From contig CALJKZ010000184.1 in assembly GCA_937983085.1 (NCBI GenBank), positions 1-16,132 on the forward strand: DNA of 16,132 nucleotides, written 5' to 3'. This document shows positions 7,861-14,869 of this stretch, one piece after another (position 1 is the first letter of the stretch; each line of letters opens with the position of its first letter). Under the pieces are notes generated by a model. It made no database searches. It was given only the letters and a program-made list of their open reading frames with translations, and was not told the origin of the DNA. The position numbers were made by a program, and so were the translations under genes. The DNA is from an uncultured Gemmatimonadales bacterium (GTDB lineage Bacteria; Gemmatimonadota; Gemmatimonadetes; Longimicrobiales; Gaopeijiaceae).

Positions 7861-8253
7861 ATGGACGACACCGCCATGCCCGACGCCGGATCCCACGAGT
7901 TCGGATCGCGGGAGAACGAGATCATCGGGAGGGCGGCGACGTGGATCGGATACTGGTCCTGGATCGCCATCCTCAGCGGCATTCTCTCCGGCCTCGGGGG
8001 TCTGGTGTCCGAGGATCCCATCGGCAGCCTCATCATGGGCACCATCTACGTCATCGTCGGAGCCTACTTCCGCGGTGCGGCCACGTCCATGCGTGACGTG
8101 GTCTCCACGGCGGGCAACGACGTCGATCATCTCATGACGGCGTTGGACCGCTTGTCCTCGGCTTTCAAGGTCATGGTTCTGCTGGTCTTCATCGGCGTCG
8201 TGCTCGCCCTGCTGGTGGCGATCATCCTCGCCGTGGGGTTCGCCGCCAGCTGA
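7861..8253 (+). CDS. Small membrane protein, DUF5362-like
   Basis: The protein has 130 residues. The start is the ATG at 7861, with GGAG at 7851-7854 spaced 6 nt; the frame is open upstream, but that part lies antisense to the VOC gene. The layout is a polar N-terminus (1-28), TM1 at about 29-50, TM2 at about 54-71, a soluble helical stretch (72-100, with a heptad-like LMTALDRLSSAFK end) and TM3 at about 103-127. This order, two helices, an amphipathic helix with a TAL-L--FK pattern and a third helix, recalls DUF5362 proteins, whose function is unknown. It lies alone between two leftward genes, with 89 bp to the divergent VOC start and 40 bp to the convergent TfoX stop. The family match is from memory of the pattern and is tentative; the gene itself is well supported. 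Confidence 0.72.
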   Translation: MDDTAMPDAGSHEFGSRENEIIGRAATWIGYWSWIAILSGILSGLGGLVSEDPIGSLIMGTIYVIVGAYFRGAATSMRDVVSTAGNDVDHLMTALDRLSSAFKVMVLLVFIGVVLALLVAIILAVGFAAS

Positions 8254-8293
8254 TAAGAGCGTTCGAAGGCCGTGCGCGAGAGGTCCGCGGCCG

Positions 8294-8623
8294 TCAGCGG
8301 GAGGTCCGCTTCCGGCGTTTCGGCTCCGGAAGCTCCCTGGTGGTGATGCGGGCGAGCTCGCTGAGCCACTCACGGTCCTCGATCCGGTCCTCGACGACGA
8401 AGCACGGCTTCGCACCCGGATAGGGGCTGTCCTCTGTGATCTCCCCGACGTAGTCCCTGCCTCCCGGGGTGGGCTTCACGAAGAGGCGATCGTCACATAT
8501 CAGGGCGAACATCTTGCCACGACTGAAGAGGCCGTACTCGCCGAACATCTTCTTTGCCGTCACGCCACAGTCGGCCTCGAACTGCTCGGTGACGAAGTCC
8601 ACGAAGTCCTGCGATGATGCCAC
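8294..8623 (-). CDS. TfoX N-terminal domain protein
   Basis: This 109-residue protein consists of one TfoX-N domain: FVTEQFEADCGVTAKKMFGE (9-28) followed by YGLFSRGKMFALICDDRLFV gives the family core MFGxyG-GkmFali-d-rLf-K. Residues 85-109 are a basic tail. The proteobacterial TfoX/Sxy protein regulates competence, but stand-alone TfoX-N proteins are widespread in bacteria without known competence and their function is unclear. The start chosen is the GTG at 8623, just before the conserved SSQDFVDF. GGAG lies 10 nt upstream, inside the end of the ADOP gene. The frame is open further upstream but overlaps ADOP. Only 7 bp separate the ADOP stop from this start, so the two are probably co-transcribed and translationally coupled. 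No C-terminal TfoX domain is present. Confidence 0.87.
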   Translation of the reverse strand: MASSQDFVDFVTEQFEADCGVTAKKMFGEYGLFSRGKMFALICDDRLFVKPTPGGRDYVGEITEDSPYPGAKPCFVVEDRIEDREWLSELARITTRELPEPKRRKRTSR

Positions 8624-8630
8624 CGCGTTC

Positions 8631-11084
8631 TCACTCCGCTCGGGTTGCCACTGCCGGATCGGTGCTCGCGGCGCTCCGGGCCGGAGCGAAGAGCGCGCCG
8701 GCACTCACCACGAACACGATGAGGCATACGGCCGAGAGCACCATGGGATCAAGGGGCGCCACCCCGACCAGAGCGCTCCTGAGCCCGCGGCCCACGGCGG
8801 CGGTGACCACAATACCGATGGGCACTCCGAGCGCGACGCGGATCAGGCCCCGTCCCACCACCGATGCGAGGATGCGCTCCCGGGTGGCCCCCAGGGCCAT
8901 CCGAACCCCGATCTCGCGTCGGCGTCGCCGTGTCGCATGAGCGGTCACCCCGTACACGCCGATGGCCCCCAGGAGGAGCGCGGCCAGGGCGAAGACGCCG
9001 ACGATCCGCAGCAGCGACGCCTGGGTGGCATGGAAGTCCGCCGCCAGTTCCGATCCCAGCGCCTCCGCGTACACCGGTAGGTCCGGTCGGGCGGCGCGCA
9101 CCGCCTCACGGATGGCAGCGAGGCCGGCGGGCCCCGCGTCGGGAACGCGGGCGACGAGGAAGGTCGACTCGGCGCCGAACCCGTCGGTCTGTGCCACCGG
9201 GCGATACAGGACGGGACCGGGAGGCGACGCCGGCCCGCGGGTCCGTGTGTCCGAGACCACGCCCACGATGGTGAGGGGGCGGTCGTGTCCGTCCAGACCG
9301 ATGCTGACCGTCCGTCCGACGGCCTCCTCACCCGGGAAGACCGAGCGGGCGAGAGCCTGATTCACCACGGCGACCTCCACGGCGCCGGGGACGTCGGAGT
9401 CGTCGAGGAGTCGCCCACTCTGCAGCGACATGCCGAGGGCGGCGAAGTAGTCGGGGTGCACGGGTGCCCACGAGACGCTGCCCGGATCGTCCGGGCGGTC
9501 CCACCCTTCGACCCTAAGGCCCGCCTGAGCCCCCATGACCAGAGGCGACTGGGCGGAGAAGGCGGCGGACTCGACTGCGGGCAGGGCTTGGACACGACTC
9601 CTGACCTCCTCGTACACCGCGACGCGCTCCTCGTAGCTACGGAGCCAGGCGTCGGGCTGGGCGACCCGGACCGCCGCGACGTCGTCGGCGTCGAACCCGA
9701 GATCCACCTGCCCCAGGGTCCAGAGGCTGCGGCCGAGGAGGCCGGCGCTGGCGAGGAGAGCGACGGCCGCCGCGGTCTGGGCGGCGATGAGCCACTGACC
9801 CCGCCACCCGCCGACGCGCTCACCGCCCCGGAGCCGGGTGGCCGAGGTTCGCAAGCCGCCGGACGCGGCGAAGGCCGCCAGGGAGACGCCCGTGCCCACG
9901 GCGACGCCCAGGGCCAGGACGGCGCTCACGGAGACGAGATCGAGGGCCACCTCCTGGGCTCGGGGAACGACGCCGGCAAAGCCGGGCAGGCCCCGCTCCA
10001 GGGCCAGGACGGCCAGGGCGATACCACCCAAGCCACCCAACGCGCCCAGCAGCGCGCCCTCCAACGCCACGGGGACCACGAGTCGTGCCCGACCGGCGCC
10101 GAGGGCCACGTGGATGGCGGCCTCCCCTGCCTTCTCCGCTCGCCGACCGGAGGCGAGGTGCGTCACGTTGACCATGGCGGCGAGGAGGAGAAGAAGAACG
10201 GCGGCGGCCAGGGAAGCCAGGAGGGGTGTGAAGTCCCCTACGATCTCGTCGAGAAGGGGACGGACCAGCGCTCCGTGTCCCTCGTTGGACTCCGGGTAGG
10301 TGGCCTCCAGTCGTGCGGCGAGGGCGTCGATCTCGCTTTGAGCCGCGGGAAGGGATGCGCCGTCGGCCAGGCGACCGATGACCTGGAAGTACCAGGCGTC
10401 GCGCAGGGTCGAGAGGTCCCCCTGGAGGAAGCGGATCTCGGGGGCCTCGGATCGCGACCGCACCCACGCTGCGAGGTCCGGGTCGGGAACCGCGAGGCCC
10501 GCCGGAGCTACGCCCACGATCTGATACGCTTCGTCCTCCACGCGAATGCTCCGTTCCAGGATGTCCGCAGCGCCTCCGAAGCGCTCCTGCCAGGTGTCGT
10601 GGGAGATGACCACGTGGCGCTCCGGGAAGCGCGTGTCGAGCGCCGGATCGAAGCCGACACCAAGAACGGGTTCCACGCCGAGTACGTCGAAGAAGTTGCC
10701 CGATACCATCGCCACGGTGGCACGGAACGCCGTCCCGTCGACGGTGAGGGAGGCACCGCGCACGGAATGGGCCGCCAGTCGGCCGTCGAAGGAACGCAGG
10801 TCGCGCCGCCAGTCGAGGTAGTTGGCAGGGGCGACGAAGCGCTCTTCACCCTGCCGGGTTTCCCAGACCGCGACCAGCCGCTCGGGTTCGGGGAAGGGGA
10901 GGGAGCCGAAGAGTGACGTGGCCAGCGTGCCGATGGCCGCGATTCCACCGAGTCCTACCGCGAGGGTCGCGATGGTGGCCGCCGTGAAGACGGGCGTGCG
11001 CAGAAGCCCCCGGGCCGCGTGCCGGAGGAGACGGGGAAGATCGCCGAGGAGGGTCGGGTCGCCGGGGCGGTCGGTGTGGGGCAT
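8631..11084 (-). CDS. ADOP-family ABC transporter permease without the prefix domain
   Basis: The protein has 817 residues, starting at the ATG at 11084 with GAGG about 8 nt upstream. It lacks the ADOP-specific N-terminal prefix and begins almost directly with LLRHAARGLLRTPVFTAA and the first helix (30-58). The first periplasmic domain (about 60-285) contains VAMVSGNFFDVLGVEPVLG. The first FtsX block (about 285-415) is followed by a second periplasmic domain (about 450-690; FFaaLGMSLQSGR-type motif near the middle, read as YFAALGMSLQSGRLL) and a final FtsX block with RRRREIGVRMALGATRERIL. It ends ARSAASTDPAVATRAE. There are no ATPase motifs and no adjacent ATPase gene, so it is an orphan permease of unknown substrate. 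It follows the TspO-EEP fusion by 81 bp and is followed by the TfoX-N gene after 7 bp. There is no PadR gene beside it, unlike the ADOP at 2590. Confidence 0.91.
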   Translation of the reverse strand: MPHTDRPGDPTLLGDLPRLLRHAARGLLRTPVFTAATIATLAVGLGGIAAIGTLATSLFGSLPFPEPERLVAVWETRQGEERFVAPANYLDWRRDLRSFDGRLAAHSVRGASLTVDGTAFRATVAMVSGNFFDVLGVEPVLGVGFDPALDTRFPERHVVISHDTWQERFGGAADILERSIRVEDEAYQIVGVAPAGLAVPDPDLAAWVRSRSEAPEIRFLQGDLSTLRDAWYFQVIGRLADGASLPAAQSEIDALAARLEATYPESNEGHGALVRPLLDEIVGDFTPLLASLAAAVLLLLLAAMVNVTHLASGRRAEKAGEAAIHVALGAGRARLVVPVALEGALLGALGGLGGIALAVLALERGLPGFAGVVPRAQEVALDLVSVSAVLALGVAVGTGVSLAAFAASGGLRTSATRLRGGERVGGWRGQWLIAAQTAAAVALLASAGLLGRSLWTLGQVDLGFDADDVAAVRVAQPDAWLRSYEERVAVYEEVRSRVQALPAVESAAFSAQSPLVMGAQAGLRVEGWDRPDDPGSVSWAPVHPDYFAALGMSLQSGRLLDDSDVPGAVEVAVVNQALARSVFPGEEAVGRTVSIGLDGHDRPLTIVGVVSDTRTRGPASPPGPVLYRPVAQTDGFGAESTFLVARVPDAGPAGLAAIREAVRAARPDLPVYAEALGSELAADFHATQASLLRIVGVFALAALLLGAIGVYGVTAHATRRRRREIGVRMALGATRERILASVVGRGLIRVALGVPIGIVVTAAVGRGLRSALVGVAPLDPMVLSAVCLIVFVVSAGALFAPARSAASTDPAVATRAE

Positions 11085-11165
11085 GCGCGGGTCCTCGTCT
11101 CCGGTAGGGTTGTGCCGGTATGGACAGGAACCGCGTGAAAACGGTTGCGGGCGGGAGCCTCCGAC

Positions 11166-12854
11166 TCAGCGAAGGACGAAGCGCACCAGCACCGGCCTGT
11201 GGTCCGACGCCACGGGCTCGTGGAGGAGTTCCTTGTGGATGACCTGGAAGCGCTCAGCCGGCCTCACGAGCACGTAGTCGATTTCCCGAACGGGATCCCA
11301 CGACGAGAACGTGAGCCGGTCGGCGCCCTTGTCCACCACGTGCCACGAGCGGGCGAGGAACGCCATGACGTCGGAGTCGGGCGTCGAGTTGAAGTCCCCC
11401 GCCAGAATAGCGGGGAGGGTGTCGTCGGCGAGGAGGTCGTCCAGCGCCCGGGCCTGGGCGAGGCGTTCGTCGTCGGTGCGGTAGAAGTGGACCCCGACGA
11501 AGCGGACCTGCCGCCCCGAGTTGGGGGCGGTCACGACGGCGCCCACTGCCGACCTGGGCTCCTCGCCGTCGGGTAGGCGATGGTTCGTCCACTCGGCGAT
11601 GGGCCACCGGGACAGGAGCGCCATCCCGTACGAAGCTCCCCGGTACGACATGACGCGACCGCACACGGGCGTGAGTCCCACGAGACGACCGAGCTCGGCG
11701 GCCTGGTCTACACCCCCGGTGCGTGCGGTGACTCTGTCGATTTCCTGTAGGGCCACCAGATCGGGGTCGACGCCGTCGATGAGCCCGGCGATCCTCTTGA
11801 GGTCGAGGACCGAGTCCATGCCTTCGCCGTGGTGGATGTTGTACGCGAGGACCGTGAGGGTGTCTACGCCGGCGGCCTCGTCTGGCGCGCCGTTCCCGGA
11901 ACCGCAGCCGGCGAGCGTCATGGCGAGCGCGGCGAGGATCGCGGCGGCAGCGGTGCCCTGGCCGCGCCGTCGTCGCCAGGCGAGACCTCCGATCATGGCC
12001 AGGAGCGTTGCGCAGGCCAGGACGTACGCGCTGTCGGCGATGAGGGAAGCATCGGGATACCGGACCGCGAGACCGATGTACGCCCAGGCGAAGACGGGCG
12101 GAAAGAGCCAGTTGCCTCGATGCACGACCATGAACGTGGCCAGACCGGCGCCCACGATCATCATCACCACCGACCAGACCGGTCCGTCGATGCCGAAGCC
12201 CGTCCACTCGACGTAGTTGGCCAGCTGGAAGGTGTTGGAGATGAGGGCCACCGAGATCCACGCCAGGTACAGGCCGAAGGGGTACGCCACGAGGAACCGC
12301 TCTCCCCGGCTCAAGGAGGCGCGTCCGAACCCCACCCGTTCATGGATCCAGACGAGGCTCACCAGGAGACCGATCATGGTGAGCCAGGCAGGCCAGAAGA
12401 GCGCGAAGGAGAAGGTCACGATCCACAGGACGTTGAGCGCGCCGTTCACGGCCCATGCAAGTCCGAGGCGTCCGAGAGCAGCGCTCCCACGTTGGCCCGG
12501 CAGGAGTTGGTAGACCACGAAGGCCGCGAGCCACAGGTAGATGAGGCTCCAGATGGAGAAGACGTACCCCGCCGGCAGGAAGGACGAGGCGTAGCGGTTG
12601 GCGATTTCGCCGATGGACGCTCCGCTCATCGCCCCCGATCCGGCCAGGCCGTTGACCGCGAAGACGACGGCGAAGACCGCGGCGTTGACGAGTTGGAGCC
12701 AGAGTGGATGGACGACGTCGGTGGCGTTTGAGGTGCTCGGGGCGTCGATGGTACCGGCTCCGGGAGGATGGGGTGCGTGGGACGGGGGGGCGCGTGCGGC
12801 TGACGGTTGGCTGAATGTGGACCGCCAGCGAGGAGGTGGCGAGGTTCGACCCAT
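11166..12854 (-). CDS. TspO-like membrane domain fused to lipobox-anchored EEP (endonuclease/exonuclease/phosphatase) domain
   Basis: The protein is 562 residues from the ATG at 12854. Residues 1-50 are low-complexity and may be untranslated if another start is used. Residues 52-292 form eight predicted helices resembling the long TspO/tryptophan-rich sensory proteins (FLPAGYVFSIWSLIYLWLA, 92-110). RRRR (294-297) marks a cytoplasmic loop. A ninth hydrophobic segment (301-316) ends in the lipobox LAGC (Cys317), followed by GSGNG, as in a lipoprotein. Residues 332-562 are an EEP domain with the full catalytic set: Asn339, Glu371, His456, Asp487 and Asn489 (GDFNSTPDS), Asp526, and Asp551-His552. 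EEP enzymes cut phosphodiesters or phosphomonoesters; placement after Cys317 puts the domain on the periplasmic side. An in-frame ATG at 11996 (Met287) would give a 276-residue lipoprotein, but it has no ribosome binding site. It may be processed into two proteins, which is an inference. Confidence 0.82.
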   Translation of the reverse strand: MGRTSPPPRWRSTFSQPSAARAPPSHAPHPPGAGTIDAPSTSNATDVVHPLWLQLVNAAVFAVVFAVNGLAGSGAMSGASIGEIANRYASSFLPAGYVFSIWSLIYLWLAAFVVYQLLPGQRGSAALGRLGLAWAVNGALNVLWIVTFSFALFWPAWLTMIGLLVSLVWIHERVGFGRASLSRGERFLVAYPFGLYLAWISVALISNTFQLANYVEWTGFGIDGPVWSVVMMIVGAGLATFMVVHRGNWLFPPVFAWAYIGLAVRYPDASLIADSAYVLACATLLAMIGGLAWRRRRGQGTAAAAILAALAMTLAGCGSGNGAPDEAAGVDTLTVLAYNIHHGEGMDSVLDLKRIAGLIDGVDPDLVALQEIDRVTARTGGVDQAAELGRLVGLTPVCGRVMSYRGASYGMALLSRWPIAEWTNHRLPDGEEPRSAVGAVVTAPNSGRQVRFVGVHFYRTDDERLAQARALDDLLADDTLPAILAGDFNSTPDSDVMAFLARSWHVVDKGADRLTFSSWDPVREIDYVLVRPAERFQVIHKELLHEPVASDHRPVLVRFVLR

Positions 12855-12866
12855 GTCCTTGCCGCC

Positions 12867-12870
12867 GGAG
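12867..12870 (+). promoter_or_regulatory. Ribosome binding site fixing the sfsA start at 12876
   Basis: GGAG at 12867-12870 lies 5 nt before the ATG at 12876. The product then begins MRWGAPLQLARFVKRPNRF, matching the normal SfsA N-terminus. The sequence also lies in the 21-bp gap to the divergent start at 12854. Confidence 0.7.
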
Positions 12871-12875
12871 GTCCC

Positions 12876-13670
12876 ATGAGGTGGGGCGCACCTCTTCAGC
12901 TCGCCCGCTTCGTGAAGCGGCCGAACCGCTTCGTGGTTCACGCGAGGCTCGAGGCGGACGGTCGGGAGGTCGTGGCCCACCTGGCCGATCCCGGACGGTT
13001 GAAGGAGTTGCTCCTTCCCGGCGCGCGCATGGGCCTTCGCCCGGAAGCCCCTTCGCCCACCCGCACGACGCGCTGGACCGCCATGCTGGTCGAGGCACCC
13101 GAGTCCGACGGGGCGCTCGAGTCGGATGCGGCGCCGGAGGCCGACGGGGCGGCCGAGTCCGAAACGGGTCGGTGGGTCAGCGTCAACACGACGATGCCCA
13201 ATCGGCTGGTGCGGGAGGCGCTGGCCGCCGGCGCTCTCGAGGAGTTCGACGGGTGGCGACTGGTACGTCACGAGGTGGCGTACGGGGACTCGCGCCTGGA
13301 CTTCCTCCTGGCCGACGAAGCCGGACGCTCTCTGTACGTGGAAGCCAAGAGCGTGACCCTCGTCGAGGAAGGCGTCGCGCTCTTCCCTGATGCCGTCACG
13401 GCTCGCGGGGCCCGTCATCTCGAGGAACTCATTCGCGCTGTAGAGGAGGGTCACCAGGCTGCGGTGCTCTTCGTCCTCCAGCGTCCCGACGCTTCACGGA
13501 TCGTCGCCGCCGAGTCCATCGATCCCGTTTTCAGCAACACGTTGGGCCGGGCCGAGGCCGCCGGCGTCCGGGTTCTCGGTCGACGGTGCAGGGTGACCTG
13601 GGAGGGCATGGAGATGGGTGGTCCCGTCCCCGCCTCCTCTGGTGCGTGGCCGCGCGGACACGCACGTTGA
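12876..13670 (+). CDS. sfsA: SfsA-family DNA/RNA nuclease-fold protein
   Basis: This protein of 264 residues is about 25-30 longer than typical SfsA. The N-terminal OB-like part has FVKRPNRFVVHARLEADGRE (12-31) and HLADPGRLKELLLPGARM (35-52), matching the family pattern H-pNsGRl-ell-pG. The nuclease-like core has WVSVNTTMPNRLVREAL (100-116), SRLDFLL with Asp142, YVEAKSVTLV with Glu156 and Lys158 as the PD-(D/E)xK-type set, then FPDAVTARGARHLEELIRAV (170-189) and IDPVFSNTL. SfsA was first described as a sugar-fermentation stimulation factor that binds DNA; its physiological role is unsettled. Between residues 75 and 98 is an acidic, Ser/Ala-rich insertion (ESDGALESDAAPEADG). The last 18 residues are also extra. 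The gene is divergent from the TspO-EEP fusion and lies 53 bp upstream of the secreted TIG-like protein. Confidence 0.92.
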   Translation: MRWGAPLQLARFVKRPNRFVVHARLEADGREVVAHLADPGRLKELLLPGARMGLRPEAPSPTRTTRWTAMLVEAPESDGALESDAAPEADGAAESETGRWVSVNTTMPNRLVREALAAGALEEFDGWRLVRHEVAYGDSRLDFLLADEAGRSLYVEAKSVTLVEEGVALFPDAVTARGARHLEELIRAVEEGHQAAVLFVLQRPDASRIVAAESIDPVFSNTLGRAEAAGVRVLGRRCRVTWEGMEMGGPVPASSGAWPRGHAR

Positions 13671-13723
13671 CGATCCCGACGCCCTGACTACGGCACCCCC
13701 GCCGAGCGCGGGAAGGAGGAAGC

Positions 13724-14338
13724 GTGCCACCATCGAGTCGTGTCCTCTCGCTCTTCGCCGGTGTGCCCCTCGCCGCTTTGCTCGTGGGCGCACCGGACAT
13801 CGACGCTCAGGCTCATCCCACGTCGGTGGCACCCGAAGAGATCCGTCACATCCAGTCCATCTCCCCCCAGAGTGGACCGCCGGGCACCTTGGTGTCCATC
13901 AGCACCATGAACCTGCCGTACGAAGCGAGGGTTCACGTCGGGGTGGGAGCCATGGGACAGGGGTTCGAGGCCCTCGCGGAGGCCCAGCAGGGCCGTCTGG
14001 GCGAGATCGCGGTACGCGTGCGCGTGCCGGAGGAGACGCCCGAGGATCGCCCCATCGTCTTCATCGCGTTCAACGCCATCTTCGCCCCCATCGGCATGTC
14101 CGACCCCTTCCACGTCACCGACGAGGAAGGGAAGCTGCGACGCCGGGGTGAGGTCGTCTCAAAGGAGGACGGCTGCGTCCTGTTCCGTGATCAGGACGGC
14201 TACGAATACGAGCTGACCGGTGAGACGGACGGGCTCGACATCGGGCAGCCGGTGCGGGTGGAGGGCTTTTTCTTCAACACCGGTCCCTGCTTCGACGGCC
14301 CGACCATCGGGGTGTCCGCCTTCCGTCCGTCGGAGTAG
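13724..14338 (+). CDS. Secreted protein with IPT/TIG-like and OB-like (DUF5818-like) domains
   Basis: The protein has 204 residues, from a GTG start with AAGGAGG at 13713-13719 spaced 4 nt. Residues 1-30 are a Sec-type signal peptide (Arg near the start, a hydrophobic LSLFAGVPLAALLVGAP core, and probable cleavage after AQA). Residues 42-133 look like an IPT/TIG immunoglobulin fold: the opening IQSISPQSGPPGTLVSIS is the classic start, and IAVRVRVPEETPEDRPIVFI the later strands. Residues 141-201 (GEVVSKEDGCVLFRDQDGYE, then IGQPVRVEGFF) form a small beta domain resembling secreted OB-fold DUF5818 proteins, with Cys151 and Cys189 placed to form a disulfide. The domains suggest an extracytoplasmic binding or scaffold protein with no visible enzyme motif. 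It may be co-transcribed with sfsA. The second-domain call is tentative. Confidence 0.75.
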   Translation: MPPSSRVLSLFAGVPLAALLVGAPDIDAQAHPTSVAPEEIRHIQSISPQSGPPGTLVSISTMNLPYEARVHVGVGAMGQGFEALAEAQQGRLGEIAVRVRVPEETPEDRPIVFIAFNAIFAPIGMSDPFHVTDEEGKLRRRGEVVSKEDGCVLFRDQDGYEYELTGETDGLDIGQPVRVEGFFFNTGPCFDGPTIGVSAFRPSE

Positions 14339-14444
14339 CCGCGCTACTGCTCTCGGGGGCCCGTGCATCGATCCCGTGCGAGCACTCCGCGGGGAGTAGG
14401 CCGGGACCGACCGTCCGTACTATCCTGGCTCCGTCAAGCGCGTG
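14339..14444. other. Short intergenic stretch upstream of the DGPF-sigma operon
   Basis: About 100 bases without a coding gene. The only structure seen is a small hairpin, ACTCC-gcgg-GGAGT at 14384-14397, without a T-run, so it is not a convincing terminator. Nothing else is supported here. Confidence 0.4.
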
Positions 14445-14471
14445 TGTCGAAAACGGAAGCCCTCGTTCGTA
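14445..14471 (+). promoter_or_regulatory. ECF42-type promoter (TGTCGA -35 with CGTA -10)
   Basis: TGTCGA at 14445-14450 is, from my recollection of published ECF42 work, the exact -35 motif recognised by ECF42 sigma factors upstream of DGPF genes. The reported -10 is CG(A/T)C. Here CGTA at 14468-14471 matches three of four after a 17-bp spacer. Transcription would start about 50 nt before the DGPF start codon. Since the second gene of the operon encodes an ECF42-like sigma factor, this points to autoregulation. Confidence 0.65.
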
Positions 14472-14527
14472 GGTAGGTTGAGCGGGCGGTACGCTACCGC
14501 CCCAGGACCATCCGAGAGGAGACCCCC

Positions 14528-14869
14528 ATGCAGTACATGCTTCTGATCTACGAAGACGAGTCGAACCCGCCTCCCGACGAGGCCGAGATGGGGAAGTGGT
14601 TCTCCGTCACCGAAGAGATGCACAAGGCAGGCATCCACGTGGCCGGCGACGCTCTTCACCCCACCTCGTCGTCCACCACCGTCCGAGTGAAGAACGGAGA
14701 TGCGGTGGCCACCGACGGACCGTTCGCCGAGACCCGCGAGCAGTTGGGCGGCTACTACATCATCGACGTCGATGATCTCGACGCGGCCATCGAATGGGCG
14801 GCAAAGATGCCCAACGCCCACAAGGGGTCCATCGAGGTTCGCCCGGTCATGGTCTTCGACCAGGGCTGA
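14528..14869 (+). CDS. DGPF-domain (YCII-related) protein, partner of an ECF42 sigma factor
   Basis: The protein has 113 residues, from an ATG with AGAGGAG at 14515-14521 spaced 6 nt. It is a single YCII/DGPF domain: MQYMLLIYEDE is the first strand, GDALHPTSSSTTVRVKNG (40-57) the middle, ATDGPFAETREQLGGYYIID (61-80) the signature containing DGPF at 63-66, and EVRPVMVF (103-110) the last strand. DGPF proteins are small ferredoxin-like dimers usually encoded beside ECF sigma factors of the ECF42 group. They are the main known targets of those factors, and they are not membrane anti-sigma factors. The biochemical function is unknown. The stop overlaps the start of the sigma factor by one base (TGATG), so the pair is an operon with coupled translation. 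Confidence 0.93.
   Translation: MQYMLLIYEDESNPPPDEAEMGKWFSVTEEMHKAGIHVAGDALHPTSSSTTVRVKNGDAVATDGPFAETREQLGGYYIIDVDDLDAAIEWAAKMPNAHKGSIEVRPVMVFDQG

Noticed and set aside
8280..8309. Direct repeat GAGGTCCGC at 8280-8288 and 8301-8309
   Set aside because: Only 9 bp, two copies, and partly inside the end of the TfoX-N gene; not distinguishable from chance in GC-rich DNA.
9285..10916. Long plus-strand open frame of 543 codons
   Set aside because: It is antisense to the well-matched ADOP permease; its product is Gly/Asp/Glu-rich with no recognisable domain, as expected for the complement of GC-rich coding DNA.
11829..12731. Plus-strand open frame of 300 codons
   Set aside because: Antisense to the TspO-like domain and lipobox region; composition is that of a shadow frame.
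12855..13454. N-terminal 200-residue extension of the TspO-EEP frame
   Set aside because: It is antisense to sfsA, resembles no protein, and the ATG at 12854 lies closer to the first membrane helix.
13698..13712. CCCGC-cgagc-GCGGG hairpin between sfsA and the TIG-like gene as a terminator
   Set aside because: It has no T-run and abuts the Shine-Dalgarno of the next gene, so termination is not supported.
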